Shown here one piece after another: positions 23,331 through 35,558 of a stretch of 64,000 nt of DNA. The notes under the pieces are model-generated. The model was not told the origin of the DNA, made no database searches, and was given only the letters and a program-made list of their open reading frames with translations. Position numbers and translations under genes: made by a program. This DNA comes from Trichostrongylus colubriformis. Lineage: Eukaryota; Nematoda; Chromadorea; Rhabditida; Trichostrongylidae. The DNA lies in assembly GCA_963978905.1 (NCBI GenBank), contig OZ022259.1, positions 46,084,727-46,148,726 on the forward strand, in the 5' to 3' direction. Within the stretch, counting starts at the first letter, position 1. Each line of letters starts with the position of its first letter.

Positions 23331-23819
23331 TGGTTTTGTACGAGAACGACTGGCTCGCGCATTATGAGCTTCCATACGTATCATGTAATAGTATTAATTA
23401 TTCATGTAAACGTATAGACATGGAATCACAAAGTGCATAAAAATCTTCGCCAGAGGGGAGAAAACCCTCGCTCCCATCCTGCAGATTCGAAACACTACCA
23501 GTGAGTCACGGTGACCGTTGCTAGGTCAGCAACAGCCGTGCTTCTTGCAAAGTGCTTCGCTAATGAGATATCACAGGCCAATTTCGACCCCTCCTCACTC
23601 GCGTCGGAACAGCGCGTAGCACTTTTAGTTTTCACAGTTGTAATCAGAGTTCGAAGCTCTATCGATTGGTGGGGGTCCTTATCCGAAGTTTCATGAGAAG
23701 TTGAAAGCCCTTCCTAGTTAGTCTCTTATTCGATGGGCCGAGCAAGCAGATACCGTATGGACTTCATTATTAGCAATAGAGTGAGAAATATATGGCAGTG
23801 TTTATGATAGTATATTGAA

Positions 23820-24560
23820 TGACTCACATAAAGGGACCATAGGATGGGTGGATAACTAGGGGAGTGGGTGGATCGCTCATGAGCATTTCAACGAACGAAT
23901 GTTTAAATAATACGTTCAAACATTTGGGAGGAGGTGCACTATCGTACACAGCCACCCACATAGCTGACACTACAAACACAATAGAATGCATGTAATGGAA
24001 AATGCTCTCCGATACTGCGCGAAAAACCTTGCTCACAGATTAATTTGATATTTTTGATAGCTGCTGATTTTCGCCGCAGCTCGCGATGCGAAAGTAATCA
24101 CAAGTATGCTGAGTTATGGGCAAAAGTCAACAATATCGACTTAATATATTCTCAAAGACGCAGTTCACGGTAATTTTCGCTCCTCGTCGCGCTCCATAAA
24201 GACTGAGAGTGCTGAAGAACACAAGAAAGAGGAAAAACAAAGAAGCTTCTTGAAAACCCTGAAAATAAAAGAGTTTGCAGCTTGAGATCAAGTATTTGGA
24301 CAACTTTCGACGTAGTAATATCATCCGATAAACTTGCTGTTACAATGGGAATTTCCCCCATCCTATCTTATCGCAGCCAATATCAAGCCTCTTACCTTCG
24401 TAAGTGCCACCGTTGCTCCGCTGGCCAAATCGTTGATGGGTGTAGCTCGCGCCGCCATGATGGCTCTTTGCAGTCGTGGAATGGGCCATCTGCTCGCTGA
24501 TGGAACCAAGGTATTATCGTAAACGGTAACTTGAAGTTTTCAGTTTCACGGTTCGATGCT
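23820..24560. other. Unassigned block conserved in all three amplicon copies
   Basis: Homologous blocks lie at 41560-42290 (arm 2) and 56190-56900 (third copy), inverted. Overlapping open frames persist: one reads FDVVISSDKLAVTMGISP, another VSATVAPLAKSLMGVARAAM. A short length change in the third copy shifts both frames, so coding status is doubtful and I recognise no family. Confidence 0.35.
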
Positions 24561-24607
24561 GAAATCCGCCAATCGGCTCAACACGTTATACACATGAGTG
24601 CTGCTAA

Positions 24608-25236
24608 CAAGGGAAGGATTGTGGGTCGAAGTGGCCATTCGAAATGGGATACACATTGTCTGACGTATTTTCGGACGCTGATCACGAACCTGCATTCCAA
24701 ATTTGCTGTACGATTCTCTGAGCGGAGTAATGGAGGTTTTTTTTTTGGAAAAAACAATACTATTATATGGTAGGTTTGGAGGCCCGTAGCGCACGAGCCA
24801 GACGTTCTCGCGCAAAACCAGTGCAATTTTCGTGTTCAGGGGACCAAAATGCCCTACGAGACATGTTTTTCGCCAATTCGAGGACTATTGGGTAGGCCAA
24901 TAGTTTTCCCGAAAATTAGTCAAATTCTCGGTAGGCCAAGAATTTTTCCGAAATTCGGTCAAATTCTCTAATTGGCTAAAAACATGTCTCGTAGGGCATT
25001 TTGGTCCCCTGAACACGAAAATCGCACTGGTTTTGCGCGAGAACGTCTGGCTCGCCCGCTACGGGCTTCCAAACCTACCATATAATAGTATTGTTTTTTC
25101 AAAAAAACTTCCATAACTCCGCTCAGAGAATCGGACAGCAAATTTGGAATGCAGGTTCGAAATCAGCGCCCGAAAATACGTCAGACAATATATATCCCAT
25201 TCCGAATGGCCACTTCGACCTAGAATCCTTCCCTTG
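24608..25236. mobile_element. Foldback element, TTA/TAA target, arm 1 copy
   Basis: 629 bp made of two arms of about 300 bp in inverted orientation. Ends are CAAGGGAAGGATTGTGGGTC and the reverse complement of CTAGAATCCTTCCCTTG; the shared inner block is ATGCCCTACGAGACATGTTT. TAA flanks at 24605-24607 and 25237-25239. The third amplicon copy has the uninterrupted target at 56126-56128. Confidence 0.88.
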
Positions 25237-25282
25237 TAAGCTGTGGTGAAGATACCATTCAGAAGCTGAGTTAAGGTGAAAG

Positions 25283-25348
25283 GGTGTCGGTAGTGTAATG
25301 GATAAGCACATATGCCCGGAAAGAATGGAGTGAGTCCCGTCCGAGACA
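25283..25348 (+). repeat. tRNA-like sequence, degenerate (arm 1)
   Basis: GGTGTCGGTAGTGTAATGG start and CCGAGACA end give a near-complete acceptor stem and an A-box-like segment. The T-arm is about 8 bases short compared with 45209-45282. Confidence 0.5.
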
Positions 25349-26801
25349 GAAGCTTTTGCCCCTAACTCAGCATACTTGCAACAACTAGCTCACAGAGTTT
25401 CTCGTAAGTGTTGCAAGTTGCACCATATTCGTGGCTTGAACGCGATGGCACTGAATACGTTAATGTTGAGCTCACACGCCATAATATTGGGTCATTCCAC
25501 GAGACATGCCGCTTTTTTCAAACGAATTTCTTCTGTGAAGTAACGAGTTCGTGTGGCACTTTATGTATCATTCGAGAGGATTTCTTCTGCTCTTTAAAAT
25601 TACTTAATTGTTATTTGCCCGTCATAATAGAGCCGATCTTCAGGCTGGTACCTGGTTGGTTTACGACAAATATAGAGCAAAGCGGCAATTTAAAACACTA
25701 CCTTCCACTTCGGAAAAAAGATTAATCATGTGTCTCGTACTCAGCCTTCTCTTTTATAAGTCCCACCAGTTGGTTGCTTAAGAAGTCGCCTCCTCTTTTT
25801 GAGAAGGCAAGAAAATTTCCTCAATCAATCAGTTGAAAGAGTGGTGAGACGTCAAGTAGAGGTAATGGAGGGATGAGAAACATTATTGATCGGATTACTT
25901 GAATATCTGTAGGTAAAACTTGAAGTAACGTCATCTGCGCCCCTATCACATAGTTTGCAATTCAATCTGAATTGCAGCCAAAACAAAATCGAGAAATATT
26001 TCCGATAAGGCAGAAGAATCCTTCCTAATGGCTGATAAAGCAATGCTGAACAGGGGATTTGAAATAATAGAAATTTCATTTCGAATAAACGTGAGTGCTC
26101 TTGGAAGAAGGAATTTAGAAAAAGGACGACGTGAGTACTCTATCAACCAGTTAATGGAACTTGTAGAAGAGGTCGAGGCCAGTACGGGACACACGACTGG
26201 TTGATTTTCCCAAAGTGAAATATTATAGTGTTTTAGTTAACTGCCGGTTTGGCCAATTTTTGTCAACTGAACCCACTCCTTCGTCGGCCGACCTGAAATT
26301 AGGCCCCACCTTAGAGATCCGAAGTTGAGCAAAAACCTTTGTAGAGCAGGGAAATCGCTCCCGAACGATGTATAAAATGCCACACAAACTTGCAAATTTA
26401 ATAGAAAAATTTTCGTTCAAAAGGAACGACATTACTTGTGGAAAGTCCCAATACGACAGGGTTGCTATTAATTGTTCTGCAACGCTGCGCAGCGCTGCAA
26501 CGTACGCCAACTACATTGGGTCCCCTTGAAGAGAATTGCGTTATCTTCTGAACAAGCCACGAATCAAAGTGAAGAAGTGTGACGTGAAACTAAGCCGCAA
26601 TGAATTCATCAATGTAAACCAGAAACAAATTCGCGATAACATCTATGAGCACAGCTTTTTCCAGGAAGGACAGAGACTTCTTCAAACTCCACCATATGGT
26701 ACCAGATGTGTAATCGATGTGAAGCAGTCGAGCTGAACAGCGGTTCCTTTTTTTACGCATGGAATTGCCCTACTAGCTTTCATCAGACATTGAGACTGGC
26801 A

Positions 26802-26807
26802 TATAAA
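26802..26807 (+). promoter_or_regulatory. TATA box of astacin gene (arm 1)
   Basis: TATAAA within CATATAAAATGAGGACGAAG, 124 bp before the start codon, conserved at 38434-38439 (arm 2) and 54504-54509 (third copy). Confidence 0.55.
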
Positions 26808-26918
26808 ATGAGGACGAAGCTGCACCATTCATCGTTCAATGGACCTTCCCTTTGAGAAACAGCTCGTTATTACAGTATATTCTTCTACTATCGAATAGTC
26901 GTTTATAGCTAGATGGTT

Positions 26919-26928
26919 CTATGTTTAG
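26919..26928 (+). promoter_or_regulatory. Candidate spliced-leader acceptor of the astacin gene
   Basis: CTATGTTTAG ends two bases before the ATG at 26931. The third copy keeps TTCTTTAG at the same place. This favours 26931 over the in-frame ATG at 26913, which would be removed with the outron. Confidence 0.5.
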
Positions 26929-26930
26929 TG

Positions 26931-29682
26931 ATGAGACTCATACTACTGTTACTCCTCCTGGCTGTGTCCATCCACGCATTGGGACTAGGCAAAGTTAGGG
27001 AGAAAGTTAAAGGGTTTTACACAAAAACAAAAAGTTTCCTTGGAAGGCTAAAGGACGGAACCCTCACGCGGTTCAAGAAGGTTAGTGTAGACGAAGATTT
27101 TGCGCGATCAAGACAATAAGAACGTTTGGATTCTTCAGCTCTTTGAAAGGATCGACTTTCTCCATCTCGGCGAGAGGTTGACTTCGATAAGGCGTAAAGT
27201 GGTAGAAAAATTGAAGCGTAAGTTTTCGAAGAAGGAGAAAGAAGAACTGGACAGAAAAATTGAGGTGAGTGATCTCCATACTAAAAGTGACTCACAACTC
27301 AAAGATATTTGAACCACTCCAGGAAATTCAAGCGAGGAAGGACAATGATACTCACTTCCACAACACCATCACTGAGGTCAATGCCAAGAGCAGTATCGGT
27401 CGAAGCCTTTTCCAAAGCGACATCATTCTCACTAAGTGCGCTTTTTTTGAACAGTATGTACTTGCAAAATTTCACGAAGTAATTCCATATAGGAGTCAAT
27501 CAGATGAAGTCCTGGAAGCCCTTGATGGGGAGAATGGCAGTCGAGTCAGGAGACAAGCGTACAGAGATTCATACTGGCCAAACACTACTTGGACAAATGG
27601 GGTTTATTACCGGTTCAATGATACCGCAGGTCCATTTAAAAACAGCCAGTAACCGAAAATTTTGCTTATCTCTTGCTCATTAGCACAACTTCATAGTTAT
27701 CAAGATTAAAATTTCAGATGAATTCATTAGAAAAATATTCAAATTAGCAACTATCCACTGGCAGCAAGCGACCTGTATCGACTTCATCGAGGACAAAGAA
27801 AATAAACGTATCAAAATCATTTGAGAACTGATTGCACCTCGGATGACGACTAGCTCCATTTCAGAAAAAGACGTTATTGTAGTAATTAAAGACGATGGCT
27901 GCTGGTCATTTGTAGGAAAAGTGGGTGATGAGCAACCACTCGCACTTGCTGAAGGCTGCGACATGGTAAGACTCGCCACTTCATTCCCATTTTTACTTAG
28001 TGATGTTCAGTAACCCTTTAAGACGCCGGCAGGGGTAAATTTGGCAAATTTGGGGGATTCTGAAAGGAGAGGGGCTCAGCAGTATGAGTAGAGAAAGAAC
28101 GACATAAAACTGCGAAAAACCGAGTAATAGGAACCCGAGAAGCTCCCTTCTCACGCGTCCCTCTGCGTCACTAGCCGGGGTGGACTGCAGACAGGCCAAA
28201 GGCTGAATCAGCCGGCAGCGATCGTTTTCCTGCCTCTCCTAGACGACCCTTCCCCGGCCGCAGAACCGCAGGACGACATCCGCGCTGCGGGGTCGTCATA
28301 AGACCTCAAGTTGCGTTTTTTCAATACGATTTTCGTCACATATGACCTCTTCTGAAGTAGAAGGTTCGTTTTCAGAGATCGTGTACTCCCAGATCTCAGT
28401 TTTTCCTCACCCCTTTTGATGCCTTTGAGCATTTAGGCAACTTCTCCTACGCGCTATACAATTCAGGTTGGAACCGCTATGCACGAAATCGGTCACTCGC
28501 TTGGGTTGTTTCACACAATGACGCGCTACGATCGAGATGACTACATAACACCCATGCTCGAGAATGTTGCGGTAAAATCATCAAATTATGCATCCTCGTT
28601 TGCGGTCGGAGGATTCGTAGTGCTTCAGGAAGGTTTCGAGGATCAGTATGTCAAAAATTCACCTGGAAACACTAGTAATTATGGATATACTTATGACTAT
28701 GGGAGCATTATGCATTACGGAGCAACCAGGTGGGGATTAGACATGACCTGATAGGAGCCGACGTAACGTGATAAAGCTGAATGTTTCAGTGTTTCATTCA
28801 ATGATAAGCCTACAATGGTAGCTGCAGACATAAAGTATACAGAGGCGATGGGCTCGCACATCCTTTCATTCATTGATAAGTCTTTAATCAACGACCACTA
28901 CCAGTGCAAAGGTGAGAAAAATGTTGACAAGTCGGCCGCGCAAGTACAACAAGGAATGTTGCTTTTCAGCAAAGTGTCCGAAGGAGAAGTCAGCGAAATG
29001 TAAGAATGATGGATTTCCCCACCCACGAAACTGCTCAGAATGTATTTGCCCGAGTGGTTATGGTGGAGCTCTTTGCGATGAAAGGGTACAATAGAAAGCG
29101 GTTTTCACGGTATCACATCTGAATATTTCGTTTTAGCCGAAAGGATGCGGACAAACAGTACAGGCAAAGGATAGCAGGCAATATCTCAGCGACAGACTTA
29201 GCTCTGGTTACGGTACCAAGGATGATTTTATTTTCTGCAACTACTGGATTGAAGTATGCGTTCATCCACTTACCTGACATACTCTCATGACTGAAATTCG
29301 CACTCTTCTAGGCTCCTGTAAACAAGAGGATCGAAATTACGATCAGCTCCTTCACACATGGTTTCTCTGTCGAAGGTTGCATTCTGGGAGGCGTTGAAAT
29401 CAAGACCAATCCGAACCACACTATGACAGGTTATCGGTGGGTGGCATGGTGAAGGCGAAGGCAGTCTCATAATTTGAAGGGTACTTTTGCAGATTCTGCT
29501 CTTCAAACGATCGCGGCACGGTGCTTACTTCCGTCACTAATCGTGTGCCCGTGATTACCTTCAATCGAGCGGACTTTCAATCCGTCACCTTGGAGTACAA
29601 AATTGCCCCCGAAAAGTCGTCTTCACCAGCTCCACCCAGCAGCGCAGTATCTCGACCTAAGATATTTTCGAGATGGGAATAG
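26931..29682 (+). CDS. Secreted astacin metalloprotease, astacin-EGF-CUB (arm 1)
   Basis: Twelve exons join in phase: 26931-27080, 27139-27264, 27323-27435, 27493-27629, 27718-27807, 27865-27965, 28467-28729, 28790-28911, 28970-29085, 29137-29253, 29312-29436 and 29493-29682; 549 residues. Residues 1-18 are a signal peptide (MRLILLLLLLAVSIHALG). The propeptide is basic, with FQSD (about 122-125) in the place of the inhibitory FxGD aspartate switch, then a furin-like RVRR (147-150) before the mature QAYRD start. The catalytic domain has HEIGHSLGLFH (zinc His 245, 249, 255; catalytic Glu 246) and the Met-turn SIMHYG. An EGF-like module (about 370-406, CICPSGYGGALC) and a CUB domain (from about 407) follow. 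Size and domain order match the hookworm larval protease MTP-1 group of NAS astacins, linked to host tissue penetration; orthology is inferred. Confidence 0.93.
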
Positions 29683-29879
29683 TTCCGTTAATTGCTTTGA
29701 TGCACGAAGATTTTCACAGTGAATAAAAATGAAGTCACACATCTTCACATGAATGAGCAAAGACCCTTAGCAAATTGCCAGAAGGACCCACGGTGGCCAG
29801 TATTCGCAAAATCGCAGCTAGTGTAAAGAAGGAAAGTTCGACCGATAATTTCTCCCATAAATGGCGTTAGCTTTTTTTT

Positions 29880-30393
29880 ACCCTCAAGTCCCATAGATAG
29901 GAGCGGCCCGTAGATAAGAGCGGTTTGTGCTAGGAAATGAAAATTGACGTTTGTATACGTTTTTCTTTGGCGCTGTGTGCTCATGATTATCGGATTAATA
30001 GCCTACAACTTGACCTTTATTCTTACTGTTCTCTGGACTTTATCTATTGCTATTTTTTATTAGGTTGTAAGGGAAGTTCTGGCCGCATTCGCGCGTTCAC
30101 AAGATAAACGCAAATTTCGAAGCGCGTCTACATGAATTAAAATACAAGTTGTGCTCCTTAGATAGAGAAAAAGTTGCTCTTTCTCTTGAAATGTTACAAG
30201 CTTTTCGCGTTATTAGGAAAATTGTAAAGTACTGCGAAAATGGCACTTTTTAGATGACTTCACTTCACGAGTTTTTCTTTAGCTGAGTCCCAGCAAAGGT
30301 GTCCACAAATGTGAGTGCTAAAGAATTTAAAGAATTTTTGAGAATTTTTTTTACCGGTAACTCAAACCGCTCTTATCTATGGGACTTTAGGGT
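29880..30393. mobile_element. AGATAAGAGCGG-terminated element (arm 1)
   Basis: Ends read ACCCTCAAGTCCCATAGATA and the reverse complement of TATCTATGGGACTTTAGGGT. It contains a mariner-type tip (TTAGGTTGTAAGGGAAGTTC) at about 30060. The third amplicon copy has no such sequence at the matching point (about 51310-51345). Lies about 200 bp after the astacin stop codon. Confidence 0.75.
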
Positions 30394-30589
30394 GAATTTT
30401 TTTCCTACGAAGAGGGCTTTACCGGGCGCGATTGACAGCTCAGGTGAGCTGAATGTAGAATGACCCAACTGGAATTGATTGAGCAGGACCTTCCCGGAAC
30501 CCTTCTCCATGACTGCGAACGTTCTGTAAACACGAAAGAAGGTAAAAAAGATAAATGAAAAGTTTTGGAGTTTGATCAATTCCTTGTTA

Positions 30590-30760
30590 GGATATGCCTC
30601 AGAATCGGGGTGACAGGTGATTGCAATTCGGCCTATACATGTCTTGCGGGGCTCATCCGATGTAAAAGTCAGTGTTTCTATCCGGGATGATGACGGGATT
30701 TGATCATCGCACTGTGCGAGTTGGTGCGCACGCCATTTGTCAGTGCACCACTTCCGTATC
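30590..30760. repeat. Dispersed repeat, relative of 4005-4305
   Basis: TCGGCCTATACATGTCTTG and GATGTAAAAGTCAGTG parallel the phrases at 4100-4150. Its reverse-complement copy is in arm 2 near 34460-34630. Confidence 0.5.
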
Positions 30761-30779
30761 CCGGAAAAAATATACATAG

Positions 30780-32257
30780 CGAATATCCCTACTATATATG
30801 AAACGCTTCGTCTGTCTGCCCATCCGTCCGTCCCTCTTTTATCACGAAATAAGGCATAACAAGAAAAAATTTTCTCTTCCCCTCGACGCCAGGCTTAACC
30901 CTAGCCCTCCCCGCATGCTACGTTCACAATTGTGGCTGCCCGTCTTACTGCTTGTACAAGCTTGAATGGTGAAATTGGAAGACTGAAAAACTGCCTCATC
31001 CACTGTACCATAAAATGTCTCATTCAAAATTACTACGTGGTAGCATATCTAATGAAAACATAGCATAAATTTATTAAATTTGACTTACTTTCAAAAAAAC
31101 ACTTCGGAAAACATAAACGAACAGAGCTTTCCTCGCAGTATAGGCGAAAGCAAGCCTTTTTGAGCAAAGAAGTTGTTTTGCTGGCCTTACAAATGAAACA
31201 GGATCGTCGGCCACCATACATATAGGTTACGAAGGATCACTACTATATATAATCGGCTTAGTATGTCTGTGTATGTCCCTTTGTCTCGAAATTCGGTTTT
31301 ATATGAAGAACGACCTATGGAGATTGGGGCAAGTGTGGGATGGGTAGGGCATGTAACAAGAAGTAACGTCCATATATGCACCAAGCAGGCCCCGCCCACA
31401 GTGGGCGAGGCGTGCAGTGAAATGTTTCGTTTTCAGACAGAAAATCGTTAATTGGGTTTCAGTGTGGGGAGGAAGATGGATTTGGGTCGGCGATGAGTTT
31501 CTGACAAAAGATCCTACTATGTATAACCAGTTGGCTGGCGCACACTACTGCGCGCGATTCATGGCGATGTTGTGCAAAATGGGTCTGATCGACATGACCA
31601 CCGTTGTGTAAGGAATTGAGTGAAATTTTTCTCCCCTCTGCTTTCAGCTGAGCTTTCAACTGGCAAAAAAGCAGGAGAGGTGACGTGTTAGAAAGCATTT
31701 CGGTAGTAATATAGATAATTCGCTTTTAATCGAAGCCATTTTACACGTCATCGTCATGAATCGCGCACAGTAGTGTGCGCCAGCTAACTGGTAAGAATTA
31801 AATGATTTCTGTGCATCAGCTGTATAAGGTTACTTACCAGCACATCTTGGGAATTTCTGTTTGTGAGAACTTGCCCAATTAGCCCTCAGCAATAACTATT
31901 GCACTGCTCATACATTTGGCAGACTGTCTGGAACCAGGACTCTTTCGTGATCAATACACACTTTTACCCAGAGTAGGCCATGTTACATGGTTTACGCAGG
32001 TTTTTCCGAAGGATTCCCCTATTGTCCAATGATGATTCGCCCAGCTTCGCCCTTATCAATCCGTTCTCTTTTTTGTTCCTTACAGTGTCACAGATCCATT
32101 TTAGCTGAGATACCCAGGTTCGCAGAATACTATGTTGAACATGACGGTGAAGTACAAAGCTCGTGACTTCTCATTGGGAACGGGTGTATTTCGCAGTACA
32201 ATAGGCAATCGATTAGTAACTTTGCTGTGAAACGATTTTTTCTGAAAATTGATGTTG
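30780..32257. other. Inner part of arm 1, repeats only
   Basis: No gene recognised. A 45-50 bp inverted repeat is visible between 31525-31575 and 31745-31797 (GCGCACACTACTG in one orientation, CAGTAGTGTGCGC in the other). The segment 31920-32190 is also the inverted relative of 32400-32680. Confidence 0.6.
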
Positions 32258-33311
32258 GAACATGTCCGAAAGCTTGCAGGTTCTCATTTGTTACGATTTA
32301 GAATCAAGCAGCCGTTTCTTCGACGTCATTTCTGTTCCTTCCTAATCCACCAGTTCGAAAGGAGTCATTGAGAATTCAAAAGATAGAAAAAAAGTTGAAG
32401 AAGTTTTTTTCGCATAGCGTTCTCAATGAGAAGTCACGAGCTTTGTACTTCACCGCCATGACCACTATTCGTTTTTCAACATTTCAGCTAGAATGGATCT
32501 GTGACACTGTAAGGAACAAAAAAGAGAACGGATTGATAAGGGCGAAGCTGGGCCAATCATCATTGGACAATAGGGGAATCCTTTGGAAAAACCTGCGTAA
32601 ACCATGTAACATGGCCTACTCTGGGTAAAAGTGTGTATTGATCACGAAAGAGTCCTGGTTCCAGACAGTCTGCCAAATGTATGANNNNNNNNNNNNNNNN
32701 NNNNNNNNNNNNNNNNNNNNNNNNNNNNNNNNNNNNNNNNNNNNNNNNNNNNNNNNNNNNNNNNNNNNNNNNNNNNNNNNNNNNNNNNNNNNNNNNNNNN
32801 NNNNNNNNNNNNNNNNNNNNNNNNNNNNNNNNNNNNNNNNNNNNNNNNNNNNNNNNNNNNNNNNNNNNNNNNNNNNNNNNNNNNTAACATGTCCGAAAGC
32901 TTGCAGGTTCTCATTTGTTACGATTTAGAATCAAGCAGCCGTTTCTTCGACGTCATTTCTGTTCCTTCCTAATCCACCAGTTCGAAAGGAGTCATTGAGA
33001 ATTCAAAAGATAGAAAAAAAGTTGAAGAAGTTTTTTTCGCATAGCGTTCTCAATGAGAAGTCACAAGCTTTGTACTTCACCGCCATGACCACTATTCGTT
33101 TTTCAACATTTCAGCTAGAATGGATCTGTGACACTGTAAGGAACAAAAAAGAGAACGGATTGATAAGGGCGAAGCTGGGCCAATCATCATTGGACAATAG
33201 GGGAATCCTTCGGAAAAACCTGCGTAAACCATGTAACATGGCCTACTCTGGGTAAAAGTGTGTATTGATCACGAAAGAGTCCTGGTTCCAGACAGTCTGC
33301 CAAATGTATGA
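32258..33311. other. Assembly gap with duplicated flanks at the palindrome centre
   Basis: Exactly 200 N at 32685-32884. The 426 bases after the gap (32886-33311) repeat 32259-32684 in the same orientation with an offset of 627; I noticed two single-base differences (near 32438/33065 and 32582/33209). The centre of the inverted repeat is therefore not resolved in the assembly. Confidence 0.95.
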
Positions 33312-34826
33312 GCAGTGCAATAGTTATTGCTGAGGGCTAATTGGGCAAGTTCTCACAAACAGAAATTCCCAAGATGTGCTGGTAAGTAACCTTATACAGC
33401 TGATGCACAGAAATCATTTAATTCTTACCAGTTAGCTGGCGCACACTACTGTGCGCGATTCATGACGATGACGTGTAAAATGGCTTCGATTAAAAGCGAA
33501 TTATCTATATTACTACCGAAATGCTTTCTAACACGTCACCTCTCCTGCTTTTTTGCCAGTTGAAAGCTCAGCTGAAAGCAGAGGGGAGAAAAATTTCACT
33601 CAATTCCTTACACAACGGTGGTCATGTCGATCAGACCCATTTTGCACAACATCGCCATGAATCGCGCACAGTAGTGTGCGCCAGCCAACTGGTTACACAT
33701 AGTAGGATCTTTTGTCAGAAACTCATCGCCGACCCAAATCCATCTTCCTCCCCACACTGAAACCCAATTAACGATTTTCTGTCTGAAAACGAAACATTTC
33801 ACTGCACGCCTCGCCCACTGTGGGCGGGGCCTGCTTGGTGCATATATGGACGTTACTTCTTGTTACATGCCCTACCCATCCCACACTTGCCCCAATCTCC
33901 ATAGGTCGTTCTTCATATAAAACCGAATTTCGAGACAAAGGGACACACACAGACATACTAAGCCGATTATATATAGTAGTGATCCTTCGTAACCTATATG
34001 TATAGTGGCCGACGATCCTGTTTCATTTGTAAGGCCAGCAAAACAACTTCTTTGCTCAAAAAGGCTTGCTTTCGCCTATACTGCGAGGAAAGCTCTGTTC
34101 GTTTATGTTTTCCGAAGTGTTTTTTTGAAAGTAAGTCAAATTTAATAAATTTATGCTATGTTTTCATTAGATATGCTACCACGTAGTAATTTTGAATGAG
34201 ACATTTTATGGTACAGTGGATGAGGCAGTTTTTCAGTCTTCCAATTTCACCATTCAAGCTTGTACAAGCAGTAAGACGGGCAGCCACAATTGTGAACGTA
34301 GCATGCGGGGAGGGCTAGGGTTAAGCCTGGCGTCGAGGGGAAGAGAAAATTTTTTCTTGTTATGCCTTATTTTGTGATAAAAGAGGGACGGACGGATGGG
34401 CAGACAGACGAAGCGTTTCATATATAGTAGGGATATTCGCTATGTATATTTTTTCCGGGATACGGAAGTGGTGCACTGACAAATGGCGCGCGCACCAACT
34501 CGCACAGTGCGATGATGATCAAATCCCGTCATCATCCCGGATAGAAACACTGACTTTTACATCGGATGAGCCCCGCAAGACATGTATAGGCCGAATTGCA
34601 ATCACCTGTCACCCCGATTCTGAGGCATATCCTAACAAGGAATTGATCAAACTCCAAAACTTTTCATTTATCTTTTTTACCTTCTTTCGTGTTTACAGAA
34701 CGTTCGCAGTCATGGAGAAGGGTTCCGGGAAGGTCCTGCTCAATCAATTCCAGTTGGGTCATTCTACATTCAGCTCACCTGAGCTGTCAATCGCGCCCGG
34801 TAAAGCCCTCTTCGTAGGAAAAAAAT

Positions 34827-35361
34827 TTACCCTAAAGTCCCATAGATAAGAGCGGTTTGAGGTAAAAAAAATTCTCAAAAAAACCGGTAAAAAAAATTCT
34901 CAAAAATTCTTTAAATTCTTTAGCACTCACATTTGTGGACACCTTTGCTGGGACTCAGCTAAAGAAAAACTCGTGAAGTGAAGTCATCTAGAAAGTGCCA
35001 TTTTCGCAGTACTTTACAATTTTCCTAATAACGCGAAAAGCTTGTAACATTTCAAGAGAAAGAGCAACTTTTTCTCTATCTAAGGAGCACAACTTGTATT
35101 TTAATTCATGTAGACGCGCTTCGAAATTTGCGTTTATCTTGTGAACGCGCGAATGCGGCCAGAACTTCCCTTACAACCTAATAAAAAATAGCAATAGATA
35201 AAGTCCAGAGAACAGTAAGAATAAAGGTCAAGTTGTAGGCTATTAATCCGATAATCATGAGCACACAGCGCCAAAGAAAAACGTATACAAACGTCAATTT
35301 TCATTTCCTAGCACAAACCGCTCTTATCTACGGGCCGCTCCTATCTATGGGACTTGAGGGT
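34827..35361. mobile_element. AGATAAGAGCGG-terminated element (arm 2)
   Basis: Inverted counterpart of 29880-30393, about 22 bp longer near one end, where a run of AAAAAATTCTCAAAAA is partly repeated. Confidence 0.75.
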
Positions 35362-35558
35362 AAAAAAAAGCTAACGCCATTTATGGGAGAAATTATCGGT
35401 CGAACTTTCCTTCTTTACACTAGCTGCGATTTTCCGAATACTGGCCACCGTGGGTCCTTCTGGCAATTTGCTAAGGGTCTTTGCTCATTCATGTGAAGAT
35501 GTGTGACTTCATTTTTATTCACTGTGAAAATCTTCGTGCATCAAAGCAATTAACGGAA

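Larger units (their letters stand above)
23330..32200 (+). repeat. Palindrome arm 1 (amplicon copy 1)
   Basis: About 8.9 kb that reappears in reverse complement at roughly 33.0-42.78 kb. Corresponding positions sum to 66100 left of the mariner site, 65241 across the astacin gene and 65219 beyond element 29880-30393; the steps are explained by two length differences. Most open frames are identical or differ by one residue between arms. Contents: an unassigned block (23.8-24.6 kb), a foldback element, a tRNA-like sequence, the astacin gene and other repeats. Confidence 0.93.

Noticed and set aside
27436..27492. Open frame through astacin exon 3 (CAFFEQYVLAKFHEV) as protein
   Set aside because: The third copy has a stop here, and removing the 57 bases as an intron (GTGCGC...ATATAG) gives LTKSQSDEVLEAL, which fits the family. 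It is an intron that happens to be open in the arms.
32638..32928. Open frames crossing the N gap
   Set aside because: They are produced by translating undefined bases.
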